Below are positions 45,023 to 53,495 of a stretch of DNA of 64,000 nt, piece by piece; positions within the stretch are counted from its first letter, which is position 1, and each line of letters opens with the position of its first letter. Position numbers and translations under genes: made by a program. Where the stretch lies: contig JADKDK010000006.1 of the NCBI GenBank assembly GCA_016718385.1, positions 310,001-374,000 of the forward strand. Reading direction: 5' to 3'. The DNA is from Gammaproteobacteria bacterium. Its GTDB lineage: Bacteria; Pseudomonadota; Gammaproteobacteria; Pseudomonadales; UBA5518. Under the pieces are notes generated by a model. The model searched no databases, had not been told where the DNA came from, and saw only the letters and a list, made by a program, of their open reading frames with translations.

Positions 45023-46594
45023 TCAGCCCGTGCGCTCGCGCAGCGCGGTCTTCAACACCTTGCCCGCGGCGTTGAGCGGCAGCGCATCGACGAAGGCGAC
45101 GCTGCGCGGCACCTTGTAGTTCGCCATGTTGCGCCGGCACCAGTCGATCACTTCCTGCTCGGTGAGCGTGCTGCCGGCACGGCGCACGACGAAGGCCTTA
45201 GCGACCTCGCCCATGCGCTCGTCGGGCACACCGATCACCGCGGCCTGGGCGACGCCGCCAAGGGAACACAACAGGTTCTCTATCTCGGCCGGATAGCAGT
45301 TGAACCCGCCGACGATGAACATGTCCTTGATGCGGTCGGTGATGCGCAGATAGCCCGCCTCGTTCAATACGCCGATGTCGCCGGTCTTCAGCCAGCCGTC
45401 CGGCGTGATCGCCTCTGCGGTTGCCTCGGGATCGTCGAAATAGCCCTGCATCACGTTGAAGCCGCGCACGCAGACCTCGCCGGGCTCGCCCGCCGGCACC
45501 GGCTCTCCGGCGCCGTTCACGCAGATCACCTCCACGCCGGGCATCGCGCGCCCCGCGGTGGTCGCGATCAGCTCGGGCTCGTCCTCGGCGCCGGTGATCG
45601 TGACCACGCCGCAGGTCTCGGTGAGGCCATAGGCCGTCAACACGGTGCGAAAACCCAGTTCGCTGCGCATGCGCCGGATCAGGTCGACCGGAACCGCCGC
45701 CGCGCCGGTGACCGCGAGCCGGAGCGAGGACAGGTCGTAACTCTGGCGCTCGGGGTGCGCGAGCAGCGACTGGTAGATCGTGGGTGGCCCGGGCAGCATG
45801 CTCACGCGCTCGAACTGGATGCGCCGCAGCACCTGATCCACGTCGAAGCTGGCCACCGGCAGGATGCGCGCGCCGCGGATGATCGCGGCCAGCCACCCGG
45901 CCTTGTAGCCGAAGGAATGGAAGAAGGGGTTGATGATCAGGTAGTTGTCGTCGGCGCCGAGCCCCACCGTGCGACCCCAGGTGTCGAAGGAACGGATGTT
46001 CTGCGCGTGCCCGGTCATCACGCCCTTGGGCTTGCCGGTGGTGCCGGAAGTGAACATCAGGTCGAGCGTGTCGTCCGGCATGACTGCCGTCTCGGCCGCC
46101 CGCACCTCGGCATCGCTCACGGCACGGCCCGCCGCCACGAAGTCTTCCCATCCCGCGAGGCCGCCGGCGGCCCCGCCGAACAGCACGGTGCGCTCGAGCG
46201 CCGGCAGCGCGATGCCCGCCAGCATCTGCGGGTAGCGGTTACCCGCGAACTCGCCGACCGTGAACAGCATTCGCGCGCCGCTGCGCTCGAGGATGTACGC
46301 CGCCTCGGCGCCCTTCATACGCGTGTTGAGCGGCACCAGGATCGCGCCGATGCTCTGCGCGCCAATGGCCGCCAGGACCCATTCGTAGCGGTTGGGAGCC
46401 CAGATCGCGAACCGGTCGCCACGACGAATGCCGGCGGCGAGGAAGGCCCTGGACGCATCGCGGGCCCGTGCCGCCAGCGTGATGAAATCCAGCGTGACAT
46501 CAGCGTCACGCAGCGCGATGCGCTCACCGTGGCGCGCAGCCGCCCACGCCATCAGCCCGGGCATGACCTGTGGCAAAGCCGTTTCGTCCGCCAT
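45023..46594 (-). CDS. fadD3: HIP-CoA ligase, FadD3-like acyl-CoA synthetase
   Basis: A 523-residue AMP-forming acyl-CoA synthetase. The P-loop is LMFTSGTTGKPKGVM, the adenine motif is TAYGLTETCG, the hinge region is LKTGDIGVLNEAGYLRITDRIKDMFIVGGFNCYP, and the C-terminal Lys is in LPLNAAGKVLK. In the HIP pathway FadD3 adds CoA to the indanone propionate left after ring A/B removal, the entry step for everything encoded downstream. The call rests on context and family, since substrate specificity cannot be read directly. It is divergent from the GGDEF gene. Confidence 0.85.
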   Translation of the reverse strand: MADETALPQVMPGLMAWAAARHGERIALRDADVTLDFITLAARARDASRAFLAAGIRRGDRFAIWAPNRYEWVLAAIGAQSIGAILVPLNTRMKGAEAAYILERSGARMLFTVGEFAGNRYPQMLAGIALPALERTVLFGGAAGGLAGWEDFVAAGRAVSDAEVRAAETAVMPDDTLDLMFTSGTTGKPKGVMTGHAQNIRSFDTWGRTVGLGADDNYLIINPFFHSFGYKAGWLAAIIRGARILPVASFDVDQVLRRIQFERVSMLPGPPTIYQSLLAHPERQSYDLSSLRLAVTGAAAVPVDLIRRMRSELGFRTVLTAYGLTETCGVVTITGAEDEPELIATTAGRAMPGVEVICVNGAGEPVPAGEPGEVCVRGFNVMQGYFDDPEATAEAITPDGWLKTGDIGVLNEAGYLRITDRIKDMFIVGGFNCYPAEIENLLCSLGGVAQAAVIGVPDERMGEVAKAFVVRRAGSTLTEQEVIDWCRRNMANYKVPRSVAFVDALPLNAAGKVLKTALRERTG

Positions 46595-46804
46595 TCGAGC
46601 CTCCCGCTAGAAATCGCACTTCTATTTGTGTAAATAAACGCAAATAATATTCGGCTTCCCCTCGGCACACAATAATTCGTAATGAAAGCGATGAATTTCT
46701 GCGCATTTGGATGGCATCACTCGCCGTCGGGTCGTGTCTCCGGCCACTTCGCCCCGCCAAGCGGCGATACGGCGGGTCGGGCTGCGGCACGGCGTCTATC
46801 CTGA
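46595..46804. promoter_or_regulatory. Divergent promoter region fadD3 / GGDEF gene
   Basis: AT-rich around 46615-46700. It contains an interrupted dyad ATTTGTG-N8-CGCAAAT (46623-46644) and GAATTTCTGCGCAT (46693-46706), similar to a segment upstream of ipdA. It is plausible as an operator for the Lrp pair; unproven. Confidence 0.4.
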
Positions 46805-48085
46805 ATGAGCCCCGCGCGACCGATTCCGAGCCCTGCATCGAGCCCAGAGATGACCGCAACCAGCGCTCCGGCCCAAACCGCCTACCTCGAGCAGCGCCCG
46901 GGCGTGAACGCGCACTGGCGCCGGCGATTCGCCCTGGCTTTGCTGTGCGTCGCGGCGGGGCTGGGTCTTTCGCACCTGTTGAGCGGCTCGCTGCGCGCCG
47001 ATGGCGCGCTCGCGCCACCCGAACGCTTCGTCCTGGTCTTCGCCTACCTGGGATGCATTGCCCTGCTCGCACTGCTTGCGGACCCGGGACCGCTCGCGCG
47101 CAGGGCGCGCCTGCGCACGCTGCTCGACGACGCCTGGATGGCGCTGCTGGTGCCGGGCGCGGGCGCACTGGCGACGCTGGATGCAACCAAGGGCGACCTC
47201 AGCGGCTACCTGCTGATCTGCCTTCCGGTCGCGATATTCCACAGCACCAGTCCCCCGCGCGCTGTCGCCCTGCAGCTGGGTGCGTTGGGCTTCGCCGCAC
47301 CCGGCATCATGCTGTACGGCGGACTGGACAATGGCGCCACCGCCTTGTGGCTATCGGTGGTCGGTGCGTGCACCGCGGTGTTCGCCGGCATAGCGGTGGT
47401 AGTCGAAACCGGTCGACGCAACGCCTTCGTCACCGCCTACGAGCTCGAGCTGCGCTCGGCGGCGCTGATCGAGGCCAACGCGCGACTCGAGAGCAACAAC
47501 CGCAAGCTGGAGCTGCGCACCGCCGAACTGGCGCGACTCAACGCCGACCTCGAGGAAAGCAGCGCAGCCCTGGAAACCGCCAACAAGCGCCTCGAGGAAC
47601 TCGCCGGCACCGATCCGCTGACCGGCGTGGCGAACCGCCGCCAGCTCTTCGAGACGATCGCGCGCGAGTTCGGCCGCGCGCGACGTTACGGTAACGAGCT
47701 CGCACTGGCGGTCATCGACCTGGACGATTTCGGGCCCATCAACAAGCAGCACGGCGTCATCGCGGCCGACGAGGTGCTCGCGGAATTCGCCGCCGCGCTG
47801 CGCGCGCATACGCGCGCGGTCGACCTGGTGGCCCGCTACGGGGGCGAGGAATTCGTGGTGCTCATGCCCGGTTGCGCGGCCGGCGCGGCCGCGCTGCTGC
47901 TGGAGCGCGTGCGCGCGTCCATCGCCGGGGTGCCGCTCGGCTCGCGGCGCATCGCGCTCACTTTCAGTGCCGGCGTAGCGGAATTGGCGGCCGACGACAC
48001 CGACCCGCTCAGCGTGGTGCATCGCGCCGACGCGGCACTGCGCCGCGCCAAGACCGGGGGCAAGAACCGCGTGGAACGCAGTTGA
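46805..48085 (+). CDS. Membrane-anchored diguanylate cyclase (GGDEF)
   Basis: A 426-residue protein (ATG 46850 is an alternative start). Several TM helices lie between about 40 and 200. A coiled coil (about 210-268, LIEANARLESNNRKLELRTAEL...) leads to the GGDEF domain (about 268-426). The active site is RYGGEEF (GGEEF at 346-350), and metal and base contacts are in DLDDFGPINKQHG. An intact RxxD inhibitory site (RAVD, 337-340) lies five residues before it. It should make c-di-GMP with product inhibition. The stop overlaps the TTG of a MATE gene. Confidence 0.93.
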   Translation: MSPARPIPSPASSPEMTATSAPAQTAYLEQRPGVNAHWRRRFALALLCVAAGLGLSHLLSGSLRADGALAPPERFVLVFAYLGCIALLALLADPGPLARRARLRTLLDDAWMALLVPGAGALATLDATKGDLSGYLLICLPVAIFHSTSPPRAVALQLGALGFAAPGIMLYGGLDNGATALWLSVVGACTAVFAGIAVVVETGRRNAFVTAYELELRSAALIEANARLESNNRKLELRTAELARLNADLEESSAALETANKRLEELAGTDPLTGVANRRQLFETIAREFGRARRYGNELALAVIDLDDFGPINKQHGVIAADEVLAEFAAALRAHTRAVDLVARYGGEEFVVLMPGCAAGAAALLLERVRASIAGVPLGSRRIALTFSAGVAELAADDTDPLSVVHRADAALRRAKTGGKNRVERS

Positions 48086-49458
48086 ACGCGGCACGAGCGC
48101 CGCAGGGCGGCGAGGCCGCCGTATCGGCCACGGCCATCCTCGCGCTGGCGCTGCCCTCGAGCACGATGTTCCTGCTCGCCACGCTGGTCGGCATTGCGAT
48201 GATCCGTTTCGCGGCGGCGCTGGGACCCGATGCGGTAGCGGCGGTGAACGCGGGAGCACGACTCTACAACGTGTTCATCGCGCTCGCGGCCGGCATCAAC
48301 GCCGGGGCGCTGGCGCTGATCGCCAATGCCTGGGGCGCGGGCAGGCGCGTCGAGGCCGAGCGCTACCTCGAGCTGTCGCTCGCGGTCGCCGCGCTGCTCG
48401 GCGTCGCCATCACGCTGCTCACCTGGCTCGGCGCCGGGCCGCTGCTCGGGCTGTTCGACCTCGACCCTGGCGCGCACGCGGAATCGGTGAGCTACACGCG
48501 CTGGCTGGCGTTGTTCTACGCGCCCATCGCGCTCTACCTGGTGCTCGCCTCGGGCCTGCGCGCGGCCGGTGACGCGCGCACGCCGATGCTGTTCGCACTG
48601 CTGGTGAACGGCGTCTCGCTGGGCCTCGCGTGGCGCTGGAGCATCGCGCCGCCGTTCGGGCTGCAACCGCACGTGCGCTACATCGCGCTCGGGCTGGGAC
48701 TGGGCAACGTGGCGGGTGTCGTGGCGGCGCTCGCGCTGTGGCGAGCCGGACGCCTGGCGCTGGCACCGGCGCGCCGCGATGCGGGCAGCCGCCGGCGCCT
48801 GAAGGCACTGTGGCAGGTCGGCTACCCGGCCGCGATCGAGCAGGGGCTGCTGCAGGCGGGTGTGATCGCCTTCCTGTGGGTGGTCGCGCAGTACGGCACC
48901 GCGGCATTCACCGCTTACGGCACCAGCATCAGCCTGCTGTCGCTCGCGATGGTGATCGGCTTCGGCTTCTCGGTCGCGGTGTCGGTGATGGTCGGGCAAC
49001 AGCTCGGCGCCGGCTCGCCCGCCAACGCGCGCCTGGTGGCGCTGCGCGCGCTGCGCCTGACCGTCGTGACGCTGAGCGTTCCCGGATTGATACTCGCGTA
49101 CTATGCGCACCCCGTCGCGCTGTGGCTCACCGGCAACGAGGGAATCGCCGCCCACGCGGTACCGATCCTCTACGCGTTCACGCTCGCGCTGCCGATGCTG
49201 GCCGTGGAATTCTGCCTCGGCGGCGCGTTGCGCGGGGCCGGCGACACGCGCTTTCCCCTGCTAAACGTGCTGGCCGGCCTGATCGTGGTGCGTTTCGGCC
49301 TGGCCCTGCTGTTCTACCACCTGGGCCTCGGGGTGAACTGGATCTACGCCACGCTGATCGCCGATTACGCGGTCAAGAACGCACTGCTGGTGTGGCGTTT
49401 CCGTTCAGACCGCTGGATGAAACCGCTGCGCGCGGAAACGCCACTCGCTCGCCCGTAG
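48082..49458 (+). CDS. MATE-family multidrug/sodium antiporter
   Basis: A 458-residue inner-membrane transporter. TTG 48082 is taken as start because it overlaps the GGDEF stop (TTGA), is preceded by GGAACG, and yields a full first helix; the first ATG (48165) would cut TM1. Two six-helix halves are visible, with MFLLATLVGIAMIRFAAALGPDAVAAVNAG and, in the second half, PAAIEQGLLQAGVIAFLWVVAQYGTAAFTAYG. It exports cationic organic compounds using H+ or Na+. The TAG stop is supplied by a REP palindrome. Confidence 0.85.
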   Translation: MNAARAPQGGEAAVSATAILALALPSSTMFLLATLVGIAMIRFAAALGPDAVAAVNAGARLYNVFIALAAGINAGALALIANAWGAGRRVEAERYLELSLAVAALLGVAITLLTWLGAGPLLGLFDLDPGAHAESVSYTRWLALFYAPIALYLVLASGLRAAGDARTPMLFALLVNGVSLGLAWRWSIAPPFGLQPHVRYIALGLGLGNVAGVVAALALWRAGRLALAPARRDAGSRRRLKALWQVGYPAAIEQGLLQAGVIAFLWVVAQYGTAAFTAYGTSISLLSLAMVIGFGFSVAVSVMVGQQLGAGSPANARLVALRALRLTVVTLSVPGLILAYYAHPVALWLTGNEGIAAHAVPILYAFTLALPMLAVEFCLGGALRGAGDTRFPLLNVLAGLIVVRFGLALLFYHLGLGVNWIYATLIADYAVKNALLVWRFRSDRWMKPLRAETPLARP

Positions 49459-49499
49459 GTCCGCATTCATGCGTACATTGTCCGGCTGAAGCCGGACCC
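49455..49499. repeat. Two REP-like palindromes at the MATE/M48 junction
   Basis: GTAGG followed by TCCGCATTCATGCGTAC (49455-49476), then GTCCGGCTGAAGCCGGACCC (49480-49499). They lie between convergent genes and could terminate both transcripts. Confidence 0.88.
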
Positions 49500-49522
49500 A
49501 CGAGAACCGCAGCGCACAGGAA

Positions 49523-50338
49523 TCAGAGCGCGGGCAAGGCAACCAGCGGCTGCCGGGTCGCGTCCCAGCCGCGCGCGGCCTCCTGCAAGCGCGCGATGCG
49601 CGCCGCATCGGCCGGATGCGTGGCCAGCAGCGCGGGCAGTTCACGGCCCGCCCCGTCGTAGTCCGCCAGCGCCTCGAACAGCCCCGCGGCGCCACCGGCG
49701 TGGCCGTAGTGGCCCAGCAGCGCCGCGATCGCGGCCTCGTCGGCGCGCGCCTCGGCCTGGCGCGAATACCCGAGCTGCACCAGGCGCGCGAGCTGCGGCG
49801 CCAGCGCTTCGGCGTCGCCGCCCAGCGCCAGCAGCAGCAGCGTGAGCGCCGCACCGCCACCGGCCGCGGCGATCGGGTCGCGGGCGCGAAGGTGCGCGAG
49901 CTCGTGCGCCAGCACCATCGCCAGGGCGTTCTCGCTGGGCAGGCGCCGGTAGAGCCCCTCGGTGACGAGCACGTGCCCGCCCAGTGTCGCGAAGGCGTTC
50001 GGCACGTCCTCGCGCACCAGGTGCACGTCCACCGTCATCCCGCGCGGCAGCGCCATGCCGGCGGCGAGCTCGCGTGCGAGCGCCTGCACGCGCTCCTGCG
50101 CCTGCGCATCGGCGACATCGGTGCCGATTCCCGGCGGCAGCAGCAGGCGCTCGCCGACCCAGGAACGCTCCAGCGCGAACGGAACCTGCCGCGCCAGCCA
50201 GCCGCCGGCCAGGTGCAGCGCCAGCGCCGCCACCACGACCACGAGCAGCAACCCGGCAAGCAGGCGCAGGAACTCCGCAGGCACGCTCTCGCGCGTCACG
50301 TTGATGCCTTCGGGAATGCGCGGGTTCTCGTAGGTCAC
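49523..50338 (-). CDS. Membrane-anchored M48 metalloprotease
   Basis: A 271-residue protein. One TM helix (about 25-44) precedes an M48 domain with HELAH (145-149) and the third zinc-ligand region SRQAEARADEAAIAAL. Orientation of the single TM suggests a periplasmic catalytic domain. Its ATG overlaps the stop of the upstream YbjQ-like gene, giving a three-gene operon YbjQ-YbjQ-M48. Confidence 0.87.
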   Translation of the reverse strand: MTYENPRIPEGINVTRESVPAEFLRLLAGLLLVVVVAALALHLAGGWLARQVPFALERSWVGERLLLPPGIGTDVADAQAQERVQALARELAAGMALPRGMTVDVHLVREDVPNAFATLGGHVLVTEGLYRRLPSENALAMVLAHELAHLRARDPIAAAGGGAALTLLLLALGGDAEALAPQLARLVQLGYSRQAEARADEAAIAALLGHYGHAGGAAGLFEALADYDGAGRELPALLATHPADAARIARLQEAARGWDATRQPLVALPAL

Positions 50339-50805
50339 GACGCGGGTGAGGGGATCAGCGCCGTGCCGTAGGCAATGAATTCCGCCGAGAACATCGCCTG
50401 CCGTCCGCCGGCGCTGTCATTCATCGACGCGGTCTCGAAGCGCACGTTGAACACCATGTCGGCCCCGAGGCCGCGCGCCTCCTCCTTCATGCGCAGCACC
50501 GCCTCGCGCCGACCGCGATCCATCAGCGATTCGTAGGCCGTGAGGCGCCCGCCGACCAGGCTCTTCAGGCTCGCCGCGATGCGCTTGAAATAGTCCTCCG
50601 CGATCACCACCGAGCCCACGACCAGGATCGTGCGCGGTGGCGCCGCAACGTCGGGAATACGGCGCTCGCTGAACACGAGAATGTCGCCCAGCGCCTCCTC
50701 GCGCGCGACGATGTCGCGGTAGTGGCGCCGTTCCGCGGCGCGCCCGAACAGCAGCCCCGCGAGCAGCAGGGCCGCGAATACCAGCAACTGCAGCAATGCC
50801 TCCAT
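50335..50805 (-). CDS. YbjQ/UPF0145-domain protein with N-terminal TM anchor
   Basis: A 156-residue protein. One TM helix (about 5-20) precedes a YbjQ-like domain (about 40-150) with SVVIAEDYFKRIAASLKSLVGGRLTAYESLMDRGRREAVLRMKEEARGLGADMVFNVRFETAS. YbjQ domains form pentameric rings; function is unknown. It lies 6 bases after the shorter YbjQ gene, suggesting hetero-assembly or a duplicated pair. Confidence 0.85.
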   Translation of the reverse strand: MEALLQLLVFAALLLAGLLFGRAAERRHYRDIVAREEALGDILVFSERRIPDVAAPPRTILVVGSVVIAEDYFKRIAASLKSLVGGRLTAYESLMDRGRREAVLRMKEEARGLGADMVFNVRFETASMNDSAGGRQAMFSAEFIAYGTALIPSPAS

Positions 50806-50811
50806 CGCCGG

Positions 50812-51126
50812 CTACCCGATCACCACCGCGGTGCCGTAGGCCATCACTTCCGCGGCCCCCGAGGCGATGTTCGAGGTCGAAAAGCGCACGTTCACCACCG
50901 CGTTCGCGCCGACTGCCTCGGCCTGCTGCACCATGCGCGCCACCGCCTCCTTGCGCGACTCCACCAGCAACTCGGTGTAGGCCTTCAACTCGCCGCCGAC
51001 GATGTTCTTCAGTCCCGCGAGGATGTCGCGCCCGGCGTGCTTGGCGCGCACCGTCGAGCCCTGCACCAGCCCGAGGTGGCGCACGATGGTCTTGCCGGGA
51101 ATCGATTCGAGATTGCTGACTTCCAT
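50812..51126 (-). CDS. YbjQ/UPF0145 family protein
   Basis: A 104-residue cytoplasmic protein close to the usual family length of about 107. ATG 51126 (MEVSNLESIPGKTIVRHLGLVQGSTVRAKH) is used rather than the longer frame. The core GLKNIVGGELKAYTELLVESRKEAVARMVQQAEAVGANAVVNVRFSTS is the family signature. It is first gene of the operon with the membrane YbjQ and the M48 protease. Confidence 0.88.
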   Translation of the reverse strand: MEVSNLESIPGKTIVRHLGLVQGSTVRAKHAGRDILAGLKNIVGGELKAYTELLVESRKEAVARMVQQAEAVGANAVVNVRFSTSNIASGAAEVMAYGTAVVIG

Positions 51127-51272
51127 GGTTTGCTTCCATCCGTTGTTTGGCTCGGGGCGCGCAGGCGACGACGGGCTTCGATGCCCCGCCCAGGCGCCGC
51201 CACGGGCTACAGGCAGCATAGTCGCCGCACGCCACCCCTGCTGCCACGCCGTCACCCGGCGTGTCGAAATAT

Positions 51273-51300
51273 TTGACAACCTGTCCGCATAAATTAAAGT
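51273..51300 (+). promoter_or_regulatory. Candidate sigma-70-type promoter for the gene at 51369
   Basis: TTGACA (51273-51278), a 16-base spacer and TAAAGT (51295-51300) in an AT-rich stretch between divergent genes. The match is by eye only. Confidence 0.4.
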
Positions 51301-51368
51301 CTTCGATTTCATCTTATTGAAAATCAATATATTTTTCTGATGCGCCCGATTATTGCTTTCGCTTTTGC

Positions 51369-52646
51369 ATGCAAACACGACCGCGCCGAATCGTTCCCCT
51401 GCGACCGCCCGCCGCCGTCACGGCGCCGGCGCCGGCGCCCGCGTCCGACCGTACCCGGGCGGACAGCGAGACGCACGCGCGACTGCAGGCGATGTTCGCC
51501 AGCTTCTACAACGCGCTGTTCGACGCGGCGTGCCTTGCCAACGACGAGCAGCGCCATGCGCGCACGATCCAGCTGCTGCGCGCCGTGAAGGCACAGGAGC
51601 ACGTGATCATCGAGGGCATTTGCGCCGACATTGCGCGCCCGGGTGCGCCGGCAGAGGCGCCCGGGGCACGCGTGCTCGAGCGCGCGCTCGCGCGGCACTG
51701 TGGCGCGCTGGCGCTCGAGCCGGGCGAGCAGGCGCTGCTGGAGACAGCCTGCGCGGAACAACTGCTCGCGCCGGAGAAGCGCGCGCGCCCGACGCCGGCG
51801 GCAGCCGGCGACCATGATTCCGCCGCGCGCCTGGTCGCGCGCCTGCGCTCTGTCGGGCTGGAACTTGGGCCTGCGACCACCACGGATGGCGCGGACTGCG
51901 CATCGCCCGACAGCACGGAACCGGCACCGGATTCGGCACCGGAATCCGCGCCCACCGCGGTGGCACAGGAACCGCGCCGGCGGGTCACGCGGCACGCCGT
52001 CATGGCGGCCCTGCTCGCGATGGCCCTGGCCGTCCTGTCGACGGCACTCCTCGAGCCCATCAGCAGGGCAATCCACCCGCCGGCGCCGGCCGCCGCGCGC
52101 ATCCCGCCGGCGCCCGTTGCGCAAGCCCCCCCGGTCGTGGCGAGCGAGGCGCGGCAGGCGGCGACACCGCCGCTGCCCGCCCCGGTCTTGGCCCCCGCGA
52201 CTGTCACGCCCGAGACGGAACCGGCGCCGGCCGACGCACTGCAATCCCCCGAGGCACCCGCGGTCGCGGCGCAGATCGAGGCCGTCGCGGCACCAGAGCC
52301 TGACGTAGCGCCCGCGGCCACCGGGCGGCTCGCCACACAGGTGAGCTACCTGCTGCAACGCGGCGATGCCGCCCTCGCGGCCCTGCGCCTCTCCGAGCCG
52401 TTTGCCGACAGTGCCGCGGCGAACTACACCGCCGTGCTGGCCATCGATGCGCAGAACGCCGAGGCACGACGGGGCCTGGAGCGCATCGTCACGGCTTACA
52501 CCGGTCTTGCACGAAGCGCGCTGCAGCGCGGCAACACGAGGTATGCCCGGCAATTGCTGGCACGCGCACGCACGGTCCTGCCCGGATCCGTCGAATTGCA
52601 GCAACTCGAACAGGAGATCGGGAACGCGCCCGCGGCGGGGCCGTAG
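51369..52646 (+). CDS. Unknown membrane protein with Pro/Ala-rich linker and TPR-like C-terminus
   Basis: A 425-residue protein, not recognised as a known family. An N-terminal helical region (about 35-135, LQAMFASFYNALFDAACLANDEQRHARTIQLL) is followed by a disordered stretch, one TM helix (about 208-228) and a Pro/Ala/Glu-rich periplasmic linker (about 233-330). A C-terminal helical repeat (about 335-420, YLLQRGDAALAALRLSEPFADSAAANYTAVLAIDAQNAEARRGLERI) looks TPR-like. No Shine-Dalgarno is evident, so the start is uncertain. The layout recalls periplasmic scaffold or tethering proteins. Confidence 0.7.
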   Translation: MQTRPRRIVPLRPPAAVTAPAPAPASDRTRADSETHARLQAMFASFYNALFDAACLANDEQRHARTIQLLRAVKAQEHVIIEGICADIARPGAPAEAPGARVLERALARHCGALALEPGEQALLETACAEQLLAPEKRARPTPAAAGDHDSAARLVARLRSVGLELGPATTTDGADCASPDSTEPAPDSAPESAPTAVAQEPRRRVTRHAVMAALLAMALAVLSTALLEPISRAIHPPAPAAARIPPAPVAQAPPVVASEARQAATPPLPAPVLAPATVTPETEPAPADALQSPEAPAVAAQIEAVAAPEPDVAPAATGRLATQVSYLLQRGDAALAALRLSEPFADSAAANYTAVLAIDAQNAEARRGLERIVTAYTGLARSALQRGNTRYARQLLARARTVLPGSVELQQLEQEIGNAPAAGP

Positions 52647-52661
52647 GCGTCGCAGGCGCGA

Positions 52662-53495
52662 TCAGCAGGGCGCCCAGCGCCCCGCGCGATCGACGGCCCG
52701 CCCCTCGCGCACGAGCTTGATCAGGTGCGCCCACAACGAATATTTCGCCATCATGTGCAGCGCCGTGGGCACGTCGTCGTAGGCAGTCAGCACCAGCTCC
52801 TCCAGCGTGCCGCCGCCCGTCGCCGCGAGCGCGCGCACGACCTTGGCCTCGCGCTGCAGACGGTGCGCGACAATGCCGTCGATCACCGCCACCGGCGCGG
52901 GCATCAGTTCGCCGTGTCCAGGCGCCAGGTGCTGCAACGGGTACGCCTTCAGTTTTTCGAGCGAGCCGAGGTAATCCTTCATGTCGCCGCCCGGCGGGAT
53001 GATCACGACGGTCGAGCCGTTCATGATGTGATCGCCCGTCATCAGCATGCCCTCTTCCTCGAGCAGCACGCAGTAGTGATTCACCGCGTGCCCGGGCGTG
53101 TGTATCGCGCGCAGGCGGAACTCGGGCGTGGCGAGCACGGCGCCGTCGGTGAACGGCACGTCTGGCCTGAACGTCTGGTCCTGGTACAACTCGTCCGCGG
53201 GTGCGACCTGCCCCCACAGCTCGGCACCGGTCTCGCGCGCGAGCGCCGCCGCGGCCGGCGAATGGTCCTCGTGGGTGTGCGTGACCAGGATCCAGCGGAT
53301 GCGTCCCGCCCCCTCGGCGAGGATCGCCTCGATGTGCGCGCGCTCGTCGGGACCCGGGTCGATCACCGCGACCTGCTCACGGCCGAGCAGGTAGGTGTTG
53401 GTGCCGGGCCCCGTCATCACGCTCGGATTCGGCGCGACGATGCGGCGCACGCGCCCCGAGAGCTCGCTGGTCCTGCCGGGCTCCAGGGTGATCAT
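52662..53495 (-). CDS. Metallo-beta-lactamase-fold hydrolase, LACTB2-like
   Basis: A 277-residue protein; ATG 53495 overlaps the fabV stop. The zinc motif is VTHTHEDHSPAA, with further ligands in HTPGHAVNHYCVLLEEEGMLMTGDHI and LAPGHGELM. A C-terminal winged-helix-like segment (REAKVVRALAATGGGTLEELVLTAYDDV) is typical of the LACTB2/glyoxalase II-related group. Likely substrates are thioesters or RNA; undecided. It is co-translated with fabV, which hints at acyl-CoA or acyl-ACP metabolism. Confidence 0.87.
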   Translation of the reverse strand: MITLEPGRTSELSGRVRRIVAPNPSVMTGPGTNTYLLGREQVAVIDPGPDERAHIEAILAEGAGRIRWILVTHTHEDHSPAAAALARETGAELWGQVAPADELYQDQTFRPDVPFTDGAVLATPEFRLRAIHTPGHAVNHYCVLLEEEGMLMTGDHIMNGSTVVIIPPGGDMKDYLGSLEKLKAYPLQHLAPGHGELMPAPVAVIDGIVAHRLQREAKVVRALAATGGGTLEELVLTAYDDVPTALHMMAKYSLWAHLIKLVREGRAVDRAGRWAPC

